Shown: positions 1 to 6,515, counted from the first letter of the stretch. The stretch: DNA of 8,712 nt from Actinomycetota bacterium (GCA_013205455.1 JABMMO010000057.1:1-8712), one strand, 5' to 3'. Notes: generated by a model not told the origin, from the letters alone. Made by a program: numbers and translations.

Positions 1-825
1 GAATTGCGGTGGAGCGGTAGCAACGGCGTCGAGTGGCAAGCGCGCGTTTCGCAAGCGATTGCAGAAATCAAAGATAATTCGCTAGAGAAAGTTGTGCTCG
101 CTAGATTTATAGATTGCCAAGTTACGCCACAAATAAGTGCACAGCGAATCCTGCAAAATTTAGCTGCCGAGTATCCAGCAACCTGGATTTTTTCAAACAA
201 CGGTTTAGTTGGTGCAACGCCGGAACTGCTGGTGCGGCTTAGTAAGTCTTTAGTTACATCTCGAATTTTGGCTGGCACAATTCGCAAAACTGGAAATGAT
301 GAAAAAGACTTAGCGTTGGCTGGTTCGTTAGCCCGTTCATCAAAAGATTTAGAAGAACATGAGTACGCGGTTAGATCAGTTGCGGATGTGTTAGCCCCCA
401 TTTGTACATCAACCAACGTTCCTGAAACTCCATTTGTGTTGCACTTGGCAAATGTCATGCACCTTGCAACTGATGTAACTGGCGTACTCACAGACTCGGC
501 CAGCCCTACAGATATCTTCGAATTAGCTAACAAACTTCATCCATCCGCAGCTGTATGCGGAACGCCGACACCGTTAGCAAAGAAAACCATCAACGATATT
601 GAAGGTATATCTCGAGGTAGGTATGCCGGACCAATTGGCTGGATAGATGCACGCGGAGATGGCGAATTAGGAATTGCGCTTCGATGTGGCCAAATAAGTA
701 ATGATGCAAAAAGTATCCGGTTGTTTGCCGGCTGCGGCATCGTAAATGGCTCCAACCCTGAGAGTGAATACGCAGAAAGCCAAGCTAAATTATTACCGAT
801 ACGAAGCGCGTTAGAGCGCCACTAA
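1..825 (+). CDS. menF: Isochorismate synthase (MenF/EntC family), 5'-truncated by the window edge
   Basis: This gene encodes the chorismate-binding catalytic domain that isomerises chorismate to isochorismate, the first committed step toward menaquinone. The frame is open from base 1, so the start lies upstream. The TTG at base 4 is only the first possible start codon inside the window. About 274 residues are visible against roughly 400 for the family, so an N-terminal part is missing. Numbering from that TTG, I see EKVVLAR (28-34; the Lys matches the general base of EntC/MenF), GATPELL (70-76), AGTIRKTG (90-97), EEHEYAV (117-123), MHLATDV (152-158), LHPSAAVCGTP (178-188), GRYAGPIGW (205-213), ELGIALR (221-227) and the C-terminal GCGIV...PESEYAE (243-258), which carries acidic residues expected to bind Mg. 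The Lys at 29 argues against anthranilate synthase. A salicylate-pathway or siderophore isochorismate synthase is possible from sequence alone, but the adjoining men genes favour menaquinone. The coding end overlaps that of menD by 15 bases. Confidence 0.9.
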   Translation, partial: ELRWSGSNGVEWQARVSQAIAEIKDNSLEKVVLARFIDCQVTPQISAQRILQNLAAEYPATWIFSNNGLVGATPELLVRLSKSLVTSRILAGTIRKTGNDEKDLALAGSLARSSKDLEEHEYAVRSVADVLAPICTSTNVPETPFVLHLANVMHLATDVTGVLTDSASPTDIFELANKLHPSAAVCGTPTPLAKKTINDIEGISRGRYAGPIGWIDARGDGELGIALRCGQISNDAKSIRLFAGCGIVNGSNPESEYAESQAKLLPIRSALERH

Positions 826-2394
826 TTCGCGATATTTTTTTAGCACGTTTGCGATCGTATCTGCGTTGGCATCACGATGCGGAACTTTAACTACTACTAC
901 CCGAATACCTTCCTGGTGGTGCGCAATTTCGTGGCTTAAGTCAGCAGCATTTTTAACAATAACATTTGAGATTCCATAACTCGCGGCAACTTTTGCAATA
1001 TCAATTCCGTGTGGCGTTCCAAAAATACTTTCGAATCCAGCGATGCCCCGTTGTGGCAAAGTGGAGAAGATTCCACCACCATCGTTGTCGATGACTATCA
1101 AAAGTAAATTAACAGCTTCGGCATTGGTCAATGCTGCAACATCATGCAAAAAACCTAGATCTCCAATTACAGCAATAGCTTTTTGATATCGGGTTGCAAT
1201 TCCCATTGCAACTGAGATGTTCCCGTCAATTCCAGCCAAGCCGCGATTCGCGTAGGTAGTAAGGCCACCTCTTGGAGTCGCAAAACTCTCTAAATCTCGA
1301 ATTGGTCTAGATGATGAAATGAATAACGCGGAACCATCTTTAATTTCTGCTGCGATAAATTTTGCAATTGAACCTTCGCACCAATCTGGTAACTCACTAA
1401 TCGATTTTGCGGCTAACAATTCAAATTTCTGCCAGAGCGCAAACCAATCATTATCGCGCACGATGTTACTTTCAATTTTTGGAATGTTAAAGAGTTTTTC
1501 ATCAGCAGTTCTAGCAGTATCTACGCTCTCCATACGCGGATCGATTACGACTAACCGTTTTGCTCCTAAAATATAGTTATTTATTGATCGTGAAAGCGTG
1601 GTTCTGCCAATCACAAAAGTTACATCTGGATTGAGTTGGGATCTCACATTTTCATCAGAAAGCAAGATTGGTGCATGCGCTATCGCGTCTTTAAAGGCTA
1701 GTGGATCCTCAGTGATAATCGGTGCGCTTATAGATTTTGCAAAAGCAACTATTTCGCTTACTGCAAACCCGGCCCGATCATGCCCGACAATTAAAACGTT
1801 GTGGAGACCGATATTTTTTAAGGCGCTTGTGGCTCGTAATTTTTCTTTTGGTTCTGAAATATGAATTCCCGCAAGCCAGTCATTTGAATCGGTAGTTAGT
1901 AACGGTTCATCAAACTGTAAATTAAAGTGAATTGGGCCAGAAGCATCCAACAATTTCTTTGCATCGAATGCAGTAGCAGTATCTATGCTGGCTCTTACAA
2001 AGTTATTAAATATTTTATTCTGATTTGTAGTTTGATTTGCGCCAGTTTTACGTAACCGCGCTGGCCGATCTGCCGAAAGTATTAAAAGTTTAAGATCACT
2101 ATGGTGCGCTTCTAGGACTGCGGGATAATAATTAGCGACAGCGGTTCCGCTGGTACAAATTACTGGAACATAACGATTCGTAGCTTTAGCAATTCCGAGA
2201 GCAAAGAAAGCCGCGCTCCGTTCGTCAATTCGAACATGTAATTCAATTAAACCGCGTTGATGCGCTTCGTAAAGCGCAATTGATAGTGGCGCATTGCGTG
2301 ATCCCGGTGAGAGCACGAAATCACTTATACCAAGTTCGATGAGTTGGCGGATTGTGTGGCGAGCTAAATTGGTAGCAAGATTCAAGGTTTCCAC
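811..2394 (-). CDS. menD: SEPHCHC synthase MenD (ThDP-dependent)
   Basis: MenD joins isochorismate with the succinyl-semialdehyde-ThDP adduct of 2-oxoglutarate to give SEPHCHC; it is a cytosolic ThDP/Mg enzyme. With the GTG start at 2394 it has 527 residues, near the usual length. Visible motifs are SPGSRNAPL (29-37), IDERSAAF (56-63, with Glu58 as the candidate ThDP-activating Glu), TSGTAVAN (81-88), SADRP (107-111), GANQTTNQ (118-125), SSSRPIRDLE (361-370), NRGLAGIDGN (383-392), and the metal/ThDP motif GDLGFLHD (411-418) ending in NDGGGIF (437-443). The start is uncertain. The longest frame begins at a TTG at 2412. GTG 2394 has GGAG eight bases upstream. A TTG at 2385 forms a TTGA overlap with the menC stop and puts the N-terminus level with recalled M. 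tuberculosis MenD. All three starts overlap the end of menC, so translational coupling is likely. It is the last gene of the menB-menC-menD operon. Confidence 0.96.
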   Translation of the reverse strand: METLNLATNLARHTIRQLIELGISDFVLSPGSRNAPLSIALYEAHQRGLIELHVRIDERSAAFFALGIAKATNRYVPVICTSGTAVANYYPAVLEAHHSDLKLLILSADRPARLRKTGANQTTNQNKIFNNFVRASIDTATAFDAKKLLDASGPIHFNLQFDEPLLTTDSNDWLAGIHISEPKEKLRATSALKNIGLHNVLIVGHDRAGFAVSEIVAFAKSISAPIITEDPLAFKDAIAHAPILLSDENVRSQLNPDVTFVIGRTTLSRSINNYILGAKRLVVIDPRMESVDTARTADEKLFNIPKIESNIVRDNDWFALWQKFELLAAKSISELPDWCEGSIAKFIAAEIKDGSALFISSSRPIRDLESFATPRGGLTTYANRGLAGIDGNISVAMGIATRYQKAIAVIGDLGFLHDVAALTNAEAVNLLLIVIDNDGGGIFSTLPQRGIAGFESIFGTPHGIDIAKVAASYGISNVIVKNAADLSHEIAHHQEGIRVVVVKVPHRDANADTIANVLKKYRELVAL

Positions 2395-3386
2395 CCTTCG
2401 CTCTCCAGCCAAACATCAGCGCCACTCGCCCATGTATTTCTTATCCGATCTTGCCACCAAGTTTTCCGCTCGGGAAGCGCTGCAAAATTGGATAGCGATT
2501 TCGCGCTTGGAATGAGTGGCTGCAGCGAAATACTGCCATTACTAATTTCGTTATTTCCAACATCACTTACAAATAGCGCTCCAGTGCCTAGCCCTGAGTC
2601 ATAACGCAATTCTGGAAGTGCTGCTGCCAACCTAAGTTCATGGGCGATACCAACTGCCGATTCAAGCGCGCTCGAAATTACTGCGGGCAATCCGTGATGT
2701 TCCGCTAATGCGAGTGATCGACGGATTCCACCCAAAGGCGCAGCTTTTAAGATCATGATGTCGATAGCGCCAGCTATTTCTACTGCAAACGGATCTGGAG
2801 TTTTGCGAAAGAGTTCATCACCAGCAATCTTTATCGGAGCACGCAATTTGCTTTTTAATTCACGAAGTTCCGCAATTGATCCACAAGGTTGTTCTACATA
2901 TTCAAAAAATTCTCCGGTAATTTCAAATATTGCTTGCAACGCTGATTGTGCATAATTAACATCCCAATTGCCATTTACATCTACCCGAATTTTTGCTGTT
3001 GGCGCTAATGAGCGCACGATTTCTATTCGAGCTAAATCTCGCTGTAAGTCGCTTCCTACTTTTATTTTTATAGTTTTGCATCCTGGATACCAAGACAGTA
3101 TTTCGGCAATTCTAATTTTGGAATCTATCTCTGGAAGTGTGGCATTAATGGAAATTTGTTGGCGGATTAGATTCACGGTTGGTACAAATGCCGCTTCGAT
3201 TCCACTCATTAGCCATGGCAATGATTCAACTTCGCCATACTCTAAAAATGGCGAGAATTCGCCCCAACCAAAAGGCCCTTCAAATAGCGCTATTTCACGG
3301 GTTTCAATGCCGCGAAATTTTACTTTCATCGGCAGCGTTAACACGTGTAATGAAGTTAATACTTCATCCAGAATTGCTGCACTCAT
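2382..3386 (-). CDS. menC: o-Succinylbenzoate synthase MenC (enolase superfamily)
   Basis: MenC dehydrates SHCHC to o-succinylbenzoate. The 334-residue protein aligns from end to end with recalled actinobacterial MenC, including the N-terminal LPMKVKFRGI (18-27) and GPFGWGEFSPFLEY (37-50). Enolase-superfamily residues are in order: the KIK motif at 107-109 (Lys109 as catalytic base), the metal ligands Asp136 (RVDVNG), Glu165 (YVEQP) and Asp190 (AGDE), and the second catalytic Lys214 (ILKAAPLGG). SSALESAVGIA (238-248) and GLGTG (265-269) follow in the C-terminal part of the barrel. The ATG lies 7 bases beyond the menB stop, with a 6-base gap and no recognisable Shine-Dalgarno sequence, so expression probably depends on ribosomes finishing menB. 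Its 3' end overlaps menD. Dipeptide epimerases share this fold, but the motifs and the neighbourhood point to MenC. Confidence 0.95.
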   Translation of the reverse strand: MSAAILDEVLTSLHVLTLPMKVKFRGIETREIALFEGPFGWGEFSPFLEYGEVESLPWLMSGIEAAFVPTVNLIRQQISINATLPEIDSKIRIAEILSWYPGCKTIKIKVGSDLQRDLARIEIVRSLAPTAKIRVDVNGNWDVNYAQSALQAIFEITGEFFEYVEQPCGSIAELRELKSKLRAPIKIAGDELFRKTPDPFAVEIAGAIDIMILKAAPLGGIRRSLALAEHHGLPAVISSALESAVGIAHELRLAAALPELRYDSGLGTGALFVSDVGNNEISNGSISLQPLIPSAKSLSNFAALPERKTWWQDRIRNTWASGADVWLESEGWKP

Positions 3387-3392
3387 CGAAAA

Positions 3393-4271
3393 TTACGGAC
3401 GTTTAGGGAATTTATCAAAGTCGGGTTCGCGCTTTTCTTTATACGCGTCGCGACCTTCTTGGCCCTCTTCTGTTAAATAGAAAAGCAGGGTCGCATCCCC
3501 AGCAAGTTGTTGTACGCCAGCCAATCCATCATCTGCTGCGTTAAGTCCAGCTTTAAGAAGCCGGATTGCCATTGGCGAATGACGTAACATTTCACGGCAC
3601 CAAGAAACTGTTTCGGCTTCTAGTTCTTTAACTGGAACCACGGTATTTACCAATCCCATATCAAGAGCTTCTTGGGCATCGTATTGGCGACACATAAACC
3701 AAATTTCGCGTGCTTTTTTCTGACCGACATGCCGCGCTAACAATCCAGCGCCATAACCGCCATCAAAAGACCCAACCATCGGTCCAGTTTGACCGAACTT
3801 TGCGTTATCTGCTGCGATCGTTAAATCACAGACAACATGGAGTACATGACCGCCGCCAATTGCCCAACCAGCGACCATTGCTACAACTGGTTTAGGCGTA
3901 CGGCGGATTTGTACTTGCAAATCCAAAACGTTTAACCGACCGATCCCTTTTTTCCCAAGCGCATCATTGCCAATATAACCATCATCACCGCGAACATTTA
4001 TATCGCCACCAGAACAGAACGCTTCATCGCCAGCACCAGTAAAAATAATAACGCCAACTTTTTCATCATTACGCGCGAACGAAAAAGCTTTCTCTAACTC
4101 TGTGAGAGTTTCTGGTCGGAAAGCATTACGGACTTCTGGCCGATTTATTGTTATTTTTGCCATGCCTTCAGCAATTTCGTAGCGAACATCCGTGAAGTCT
4201 TCCGAACCAGCGCCACGCTCCCACTTAGGGATGGCTCGACTACCTGGTTCTCGCTTAATCGGTTTGCTCAC
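3393..4271 (-). CDS. menB: 1,4-Dihydroxy-2-naphthoyl-CoA synthase MenB, type I (bicarbonate type)
   Basis: MenB is a crotonase-fold enzyme that closes the second ring by intramolecular Claisen condensation of OSB-CoA, giving DHNA-CoA. It has 292 residues, normal for the family. I see NRPEVRNAF (43-51), the CoA/oxyanion-hole segments FCSGGD (85-90) and AGWAIGGGH (134-142), FGQTGPMVGSFDGGYG (159-174), and a C-terminal EGRDAYKEKREPDF (272-285). Against E. coli MenB the offset is +7, so the catalytic Ser161, Asp163 and Tyr258 correspond to Ser168, Asp170 and Tyr265. Gly163 sits where M. tuberculosis MenB has Asp185, which places this enzyme in the bicarbonate-dependent type I class. The stretch REIWFMCRQYDAQEALDMGL (188-207) is strikingly like E. 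coli and Bacillus MenB. The start is GTG with a strong GGAGG seven bases upstream. It is the first gene of the minus-strand operon and divergent from menE. Confidence 0.97.
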   Translation of the reverse strand: MSKPIKREPGSRAIPKWERGAGSEDFTDVRYEIAEGMAKITINRPEVRNAFRPETLTELEKAFSFARNDEKVGVIIFTGAGDEAFCSGGDINVRGDDGYIGNDALGKKGIGRLNVLDLQVQIRRTPKPVVAMVAGWAIGGGHVLHVVCDLTIAADNAKFGQTGPMVGSFDGGYGAGLLARHVGQKKAREIWFMCRQYDAQEALDMGLVNTVVPVKELEAETVSWCREMLRHSPMAIRLLKAGLNAADDGLAGVQQLAGDATLLFYLTEEGQEGRDAYKEKREPDFDKFPKRP

Positions 4272-4344
4272 GAACTTGCCTCCATTTACTTCTAATAATT
4301 CAATATATCCGTGCCAGCGTTATATGGAATAGCCTAAGCGAATT
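4272..4344. promoter_or_regulatory. Divergent menB / menE promoter region
   Basis: This 73-base AT-rich gap is the only real intergenic space in the window and must drive both the menB-menC-menD and the menE-menA units. On the minus strand, TATATT (4307-4302) is a plausible -10 box that would give a leader of about 24 bases carrying the GGAGG. On the plus strand there is no Shine-Dalgarno sequence before the menE ATG, but TAGCCT (4330-4335) fits the TANNNT actinobacterial -10 pattern and would start transcription within a few bases of the ATG. TATATG (4321-4326) is an alternative. I see no convincing -35 boxes and no clear operator palindrome. The boxes are read by eye and are tentative; the divergent promoter function itself follows from the gene layout. 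Confidence 0.6.
4279..4283 (-). promoter_or_regulatory. Ribosome binding site of menB
   Basis: GGAGG read on the minus strand, separated by seven bases from the GTG start at 4271. It is the strongest Shine-Dalgarno sequence in the window and fixes the menB start despite the non-ATG codon. Ribosomes loading here may also feed the weakly initiated menC and menD downstream. Confidence 0.85.
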
Positions 4345-5385
4345 ATGGTGCCAACCGCTAAACGAGAATTAGTTCACGCGCAAGATCAGTGGTCGATTAC
4401 ACAATTTTGTGCCGCGCTCACAAATGCTTTGGCTGGTTCCGGTCCTGCGCTTGGAATCGGCAATATTTTGAGTACTAGCGTGTCGACCGATGTGGCGTTA
4501 GTAGTGACAACTAGTGGTTCTACTGGAACACCGAAAGAAATTCACTTATCTGCAGCCGCGGTTACCGCTTCTGCAAAAGCTGCAAATACTTTCTTAAAAG
4601 CAGATGCTGGAAATAGTTGGTCGCTATTACTTCCACTAACGCATATTGCTGGCATAAATGTTTTAGTTAGAGCGCTTCTGCTCAAGAGTGAAGTATTAGA
4701 TTTTAGAAATAACTCGCAATACACGAAAGCAGATTTCACTGCAATTGTGCCAACCCAATTAAATCGGGCGCTAACTGCTGATCATCAATTACTTAAACAT
4801 TTACAAGAAGCTAAAGCAGTTCTAGTTGGTGGCGCACCGTTAGCAGAAAGTGATAAACAGAGCGCGCACGCTAACGGGATCAATGTAATTACTACTTATG
4901 GAATGTCTGAAACTTCCGGCGGTTGCATTTATAACGGGACCCCACTTGATGGTGTTGCGGTAAAAATTGTCGAAAATATTATTTATCTGCGTGGTCCAAT
5001 GTTGGCCCAAGTTCCACTGGTAGATGGCTGGTTAAAAACTGCCGATATTGGTCGATTAGAAAATGGAAAATTAGCGGTATTTGGTCGATCTGATGATCAA
5101 ATCATTTCTGGCGGCGAGAAAATTTCGTTGAGCGTAATCGAGCAAGCCCTCTCTGAAAACTTTGAAAGTATTTTCTTGGCCTTCGCCAAACCCGATCAAG
5201 AATGGGGTGAGCGCCTTTGTATTGCCACGACTTTAGAGCTCTCACAAGATACGATTTCGCACTTCTTGAAGAATAGATTTGGTGGGTACGCAACACCTAA
5301 AGAAATTCACAAGGTCGATGAGATTCCATTGATAGGAATTGGTAAACCAGATCGAGCAAAACTAATTGAGAGATTGGCTAAATGA
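4345..5385 (+). CDS. menE: o-Succinylbenzoate-CoA ligase MenE
   Basis: MenE activates o-succinylbenzoate with ATP and CoA through an acyl-adenylate (ANL superfamily). At 346 residues it is short, like actinobacterial MenE (M. tuberculosis about 360) and unlike the longer Bacillus enzyme; the reduced N-terminal domain starts close to the nucleotide motif. Visible core motifs are TTSGSTGTPKE (55-65; P-loop, with Glu65 where Gly is commoner), LPLTHIAG (96-103), VGGAPL (161-166), TYGMSETSGG (184-193; adenine/substrate binding), DGWLKTADIGR (227-237), GRSDDQIISGGEKIS (247-261; hinge), and GIGKPDR (331-337), where Lys334 is the expected adenylation lysine. The start is the ATG at 4345, with GTG as the next codon. 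No Shine-Dalgarno sequence precedes it, so a leaderless mRNA is likely. The stop overlaps the menA start as ATGA, so the two genes are translationally coupled. Confidence 0.95.
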   Translation: MVPTAKRELVHAQDQWSITQFCAALTNALAGSGPALGIGNILSTSVSTDVALVVTTSGSTGTPKEIHLSAAAVTASAKAANTFLKADAGNSWSLLLPLTHIAGINVLVRALLLKSEVLDFRNNSQYTKADFTAIVPTQLNRALTADHQLLKHLQEAKAVLVGGAPLAESDKQSAHANGINVITTYGMSETSGGCIYNGTPLDGVAVKIVENIIYLRGPMLAQVPLVDGWLKTADIGRLENGKLAVFGRSDDQIISGGEKISLSVIEQALSENFESIFLAFAKPDQEWGERLCIATTLELSQDTISHFLKNRFGGYATPKEIHKVDEIPLIGIGKPDRAKLIERLAK

Positions 5386-6251
5386 CAGCGCTTAATGAAT
5401 GGGTTGGTGGGGCAAGACCGAAAACATTGCTCGCCGCCGTAGCGCCGGTATTGGTTGGCACATCTCTAGCTGGGGTTAGCTTTAATCCGGTTCGTGCACT
5501 CTTAGCTTTAATTGTGAGCCTCGCCCTGCAAATTGCAGTTAATTATGCGAACGACTATTCAGATGGCATTAAAGGAATAGATGAGGATCGAATTGGCCCA
5601 ATTAGATTAGTCGGGCAAAAACTTGCGACACCAAGAGCGGTAAAAAACGCCGCCTACATTTTCTTTCTAATTGCTGCGGTTGCCGGCTTAATTTTGGCGC
5701 TACAAACATCACTTTGGTTAATTCTGGTTGGTGCTATCGCAATCTTGGCTGCATGGACCTACACCGGCGGACCAAAGCCTTACGGTTACTCGGCTCTTGG
5801 CGAAGTTTCAGTATTTCTCTTTTTTGGCGTAGTCGCGACAGCGGGAAGTTACTACGTGCAAAGTCAAGAAATTACATTTACAAGTTTGGTGCTCTCGGTT
5901 CCAATCGGCGCGCTAGCTTGTGCCATTCTTGGTTTGAATAACTTAAGAGATTTAGAAAAGGATAAAATCTCCAAGAAAAATACGTTAGCAGTTATTTTGG
6001 GTGACCGCGCCGCCCGCATTTTTTATGTACTTCTACTAATGATTGCTCATTTAGCATCGCTAATTGCTACTTTTGCATCGCCTTACATTTTATTCACTTT
6101 GGTATTACTCCCAGTTTCTGGAAGGTTAAGCAGAACTGTCCTAGATGGCGCTAAAGGCAAGGCGCTCATCCCGCTCTTAGGTAACACCGGAAAGCTACAA
6201 ATGGGTTTTGCTTTTTTCATTTCAATCGCGCTCTTCGCATCTTCGCGCTAA
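5382..6251 (+). CDS. menA: 1,4-Dihydroxy-2-naphthoate polyprenyltransferase MenA
   Basis: MenA is an integral membrane prenyltransferase of the UbiA superfamily that decarboxylates DHNA and attaches the isoprenoid tail, giving demethylmenaquinone. The 289-residue protein aligns throughout with recalled mycobacterial MenA (292 residues). It opens with WVGGARPKTL (7-16). The first prenyl-diphosphate/Mg motif is NYANDYSDGIKG (54-65), followed by RIGPIRLVGQKLATP (70-84). TYTGGPKPYGY (126-136) lies in a loop, and the second Asp-rich motif is NNLRDLEKDK (186-195) with TLAVILGDRAAR (201-212) after it. Several hydrophobic segments, for example around 17-31, 36-56, 90-107, 110-126, 142-158, 168-185 and 214-231, fit the multi-helix UbiA fold. 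ATG 5382 overlaps the menE stop (ATGA), with a weak GAGAG eight bases upstream. Confidence 0.96.
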   Translation: MTALNEWVGGARPKTLLAAVAPVLVGTSLAGVSFNPVRALLALIVSLALQIAVNYANDYSDGIKGIDEDRIGPIRLVGQKLATPRAVKNAAYIFFLIAAVAGLILALQTSLWLILVGAIAILAAWTYTGGPKPYGYSALGEVSVFLFFGVVATAGSYYVQSQEITFTSLVLSVPIGALACAILGLNNLRDLEKDKISKKNTLAVILGDRAARIFYVLLLMIAHLASLIATFASPYILFTLVLLPVSGRLSRTVLDGAKGKALIPLLGNTGKLQMGFAFFISIALFASSR

Positions 6252-6254
6252 ACT
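6249..6254 (+). promoter_or_regulatory. Candidate -10 element for a leaderless PLDc_N transcript
   Basis: TAAACT matches the TANNNT pattern and starts at the menA stop codon (TAA 6249-6251). Six bases separate it from the ATG at 6261, so transcription could begin at or next to the A of the start codon. This would explain why the gene lacks a Shine-Dalgarno sequence. No -35 box is evident, and a six-base match at a stop codon can occur by chance, so this is tentative. Confidence 0.35.
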
Positions 6255-6260
6255 CCCGAT

Positions 6261-6515
6261 ATGCGATATCTGTCAGTTATTTTAATATTTGCGTTCACCA
6301 TTTATACGCTCGCAGATTGTGCCCGCACGCCGCAGGAATTGATTAGAAATCTTCCAAAATGGGCGTGGGTTTTAATTATTTTGCTAATTGGAACTATCGG
6401 CGCTGTGGCTTGGTATGTGGCTGGCCGACCAAAGCGGCCGCGTAACGGCGGCGGTTTCAAAAAAGGAAAAATGATTCCACCAGATGACAACCCAGATTTC
6501 TTGCGCGGTCTCTAA
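6261..6515 (+). CDS. Small two-helix membrane protein, PLDc_N family
   Basis: This 84-residue protein has the look of the actinobacterial PLDc_N (phospholipase D/nuclease N-terminal domain) family, whose members are commonly stand-alone and of unknown role. The first hydrophobic helix spans about residues 3-18 and ends in the conserved ADCARTP (18-24). A short loop with LPKWAW (31-36) leads to the second helix (about 35-54). A basic Gly-rich tail follows (GRPKRPRNGGGFKKGK, 55-70), ending in the acidic PPDDNPDFLRGL (73-84). There is no HKD catalytic motif, so no phospholipase activity is implied. LADC (17-20) resembles a lipobox, but Asp before the Cys is not permitted. ATG 6261 lies 9 bases after menA and has no Shine-Dalgarno sequence. 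The position between menA and ccs genes suggests a role linked to the respiratory membrane; that is inference only. Confidence 0.85.
   Translation: MRYLSVILIFAFTIYTLADCARTPQELIRNLPKWAWVLIILLIGTIGAVAWYVAGRPKRPRNGGGFKKGKMIPPDDNPDFLRGL

Noticed and set aside
4..825. TTG at base 4 as the true start of menF
   Set aside because: The frame is open to the window edge and the family needs well over 100 more N-terminal residues, so the gene simply begins upstream.
1319..1864. Two plus-strand open frames (85 and 88 codons) opposite menD
   Set aside because: Both lie fully inside conserved MenD coding sequence on the other strand, and their translations resemble no protein family.
2968..3480. A 170-codon open frame on the plus strand opposite menC and the end of menB
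   Set aside because: It is the antisense shadow of conserved enolase-family and crotonase coding sequence, with no recognisable protein features and no ribosome binding site.
4324..4332. ATG GAA TAG mini-frame upstream of menE as a possible leader peptide
   Set aside because: Two codons with no ribosome binding site, probably upstream of the transcription start; most likely chance.
6309..6320. LADC near residue 20 of the small membrane protein as a lipoprotein signal
   Set aside because: Asp at the -1 position is not compatible with signal peptidase II, and DC is part of the family's own conserved motif.
6302..6490. A 62-codon minus-strand frame opposite the PLDc_N gene
   Set aside because: The plus-strand frame carries the conserved PLDc_N motifs; the minus frame is its antisense reading.
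6261..6515. Calling the small gene a phospholipase D
   Set aside because: The PLDc_N name reflects a domain found ahead of some phospholipases; no HKD motif is present in these 84 residues.
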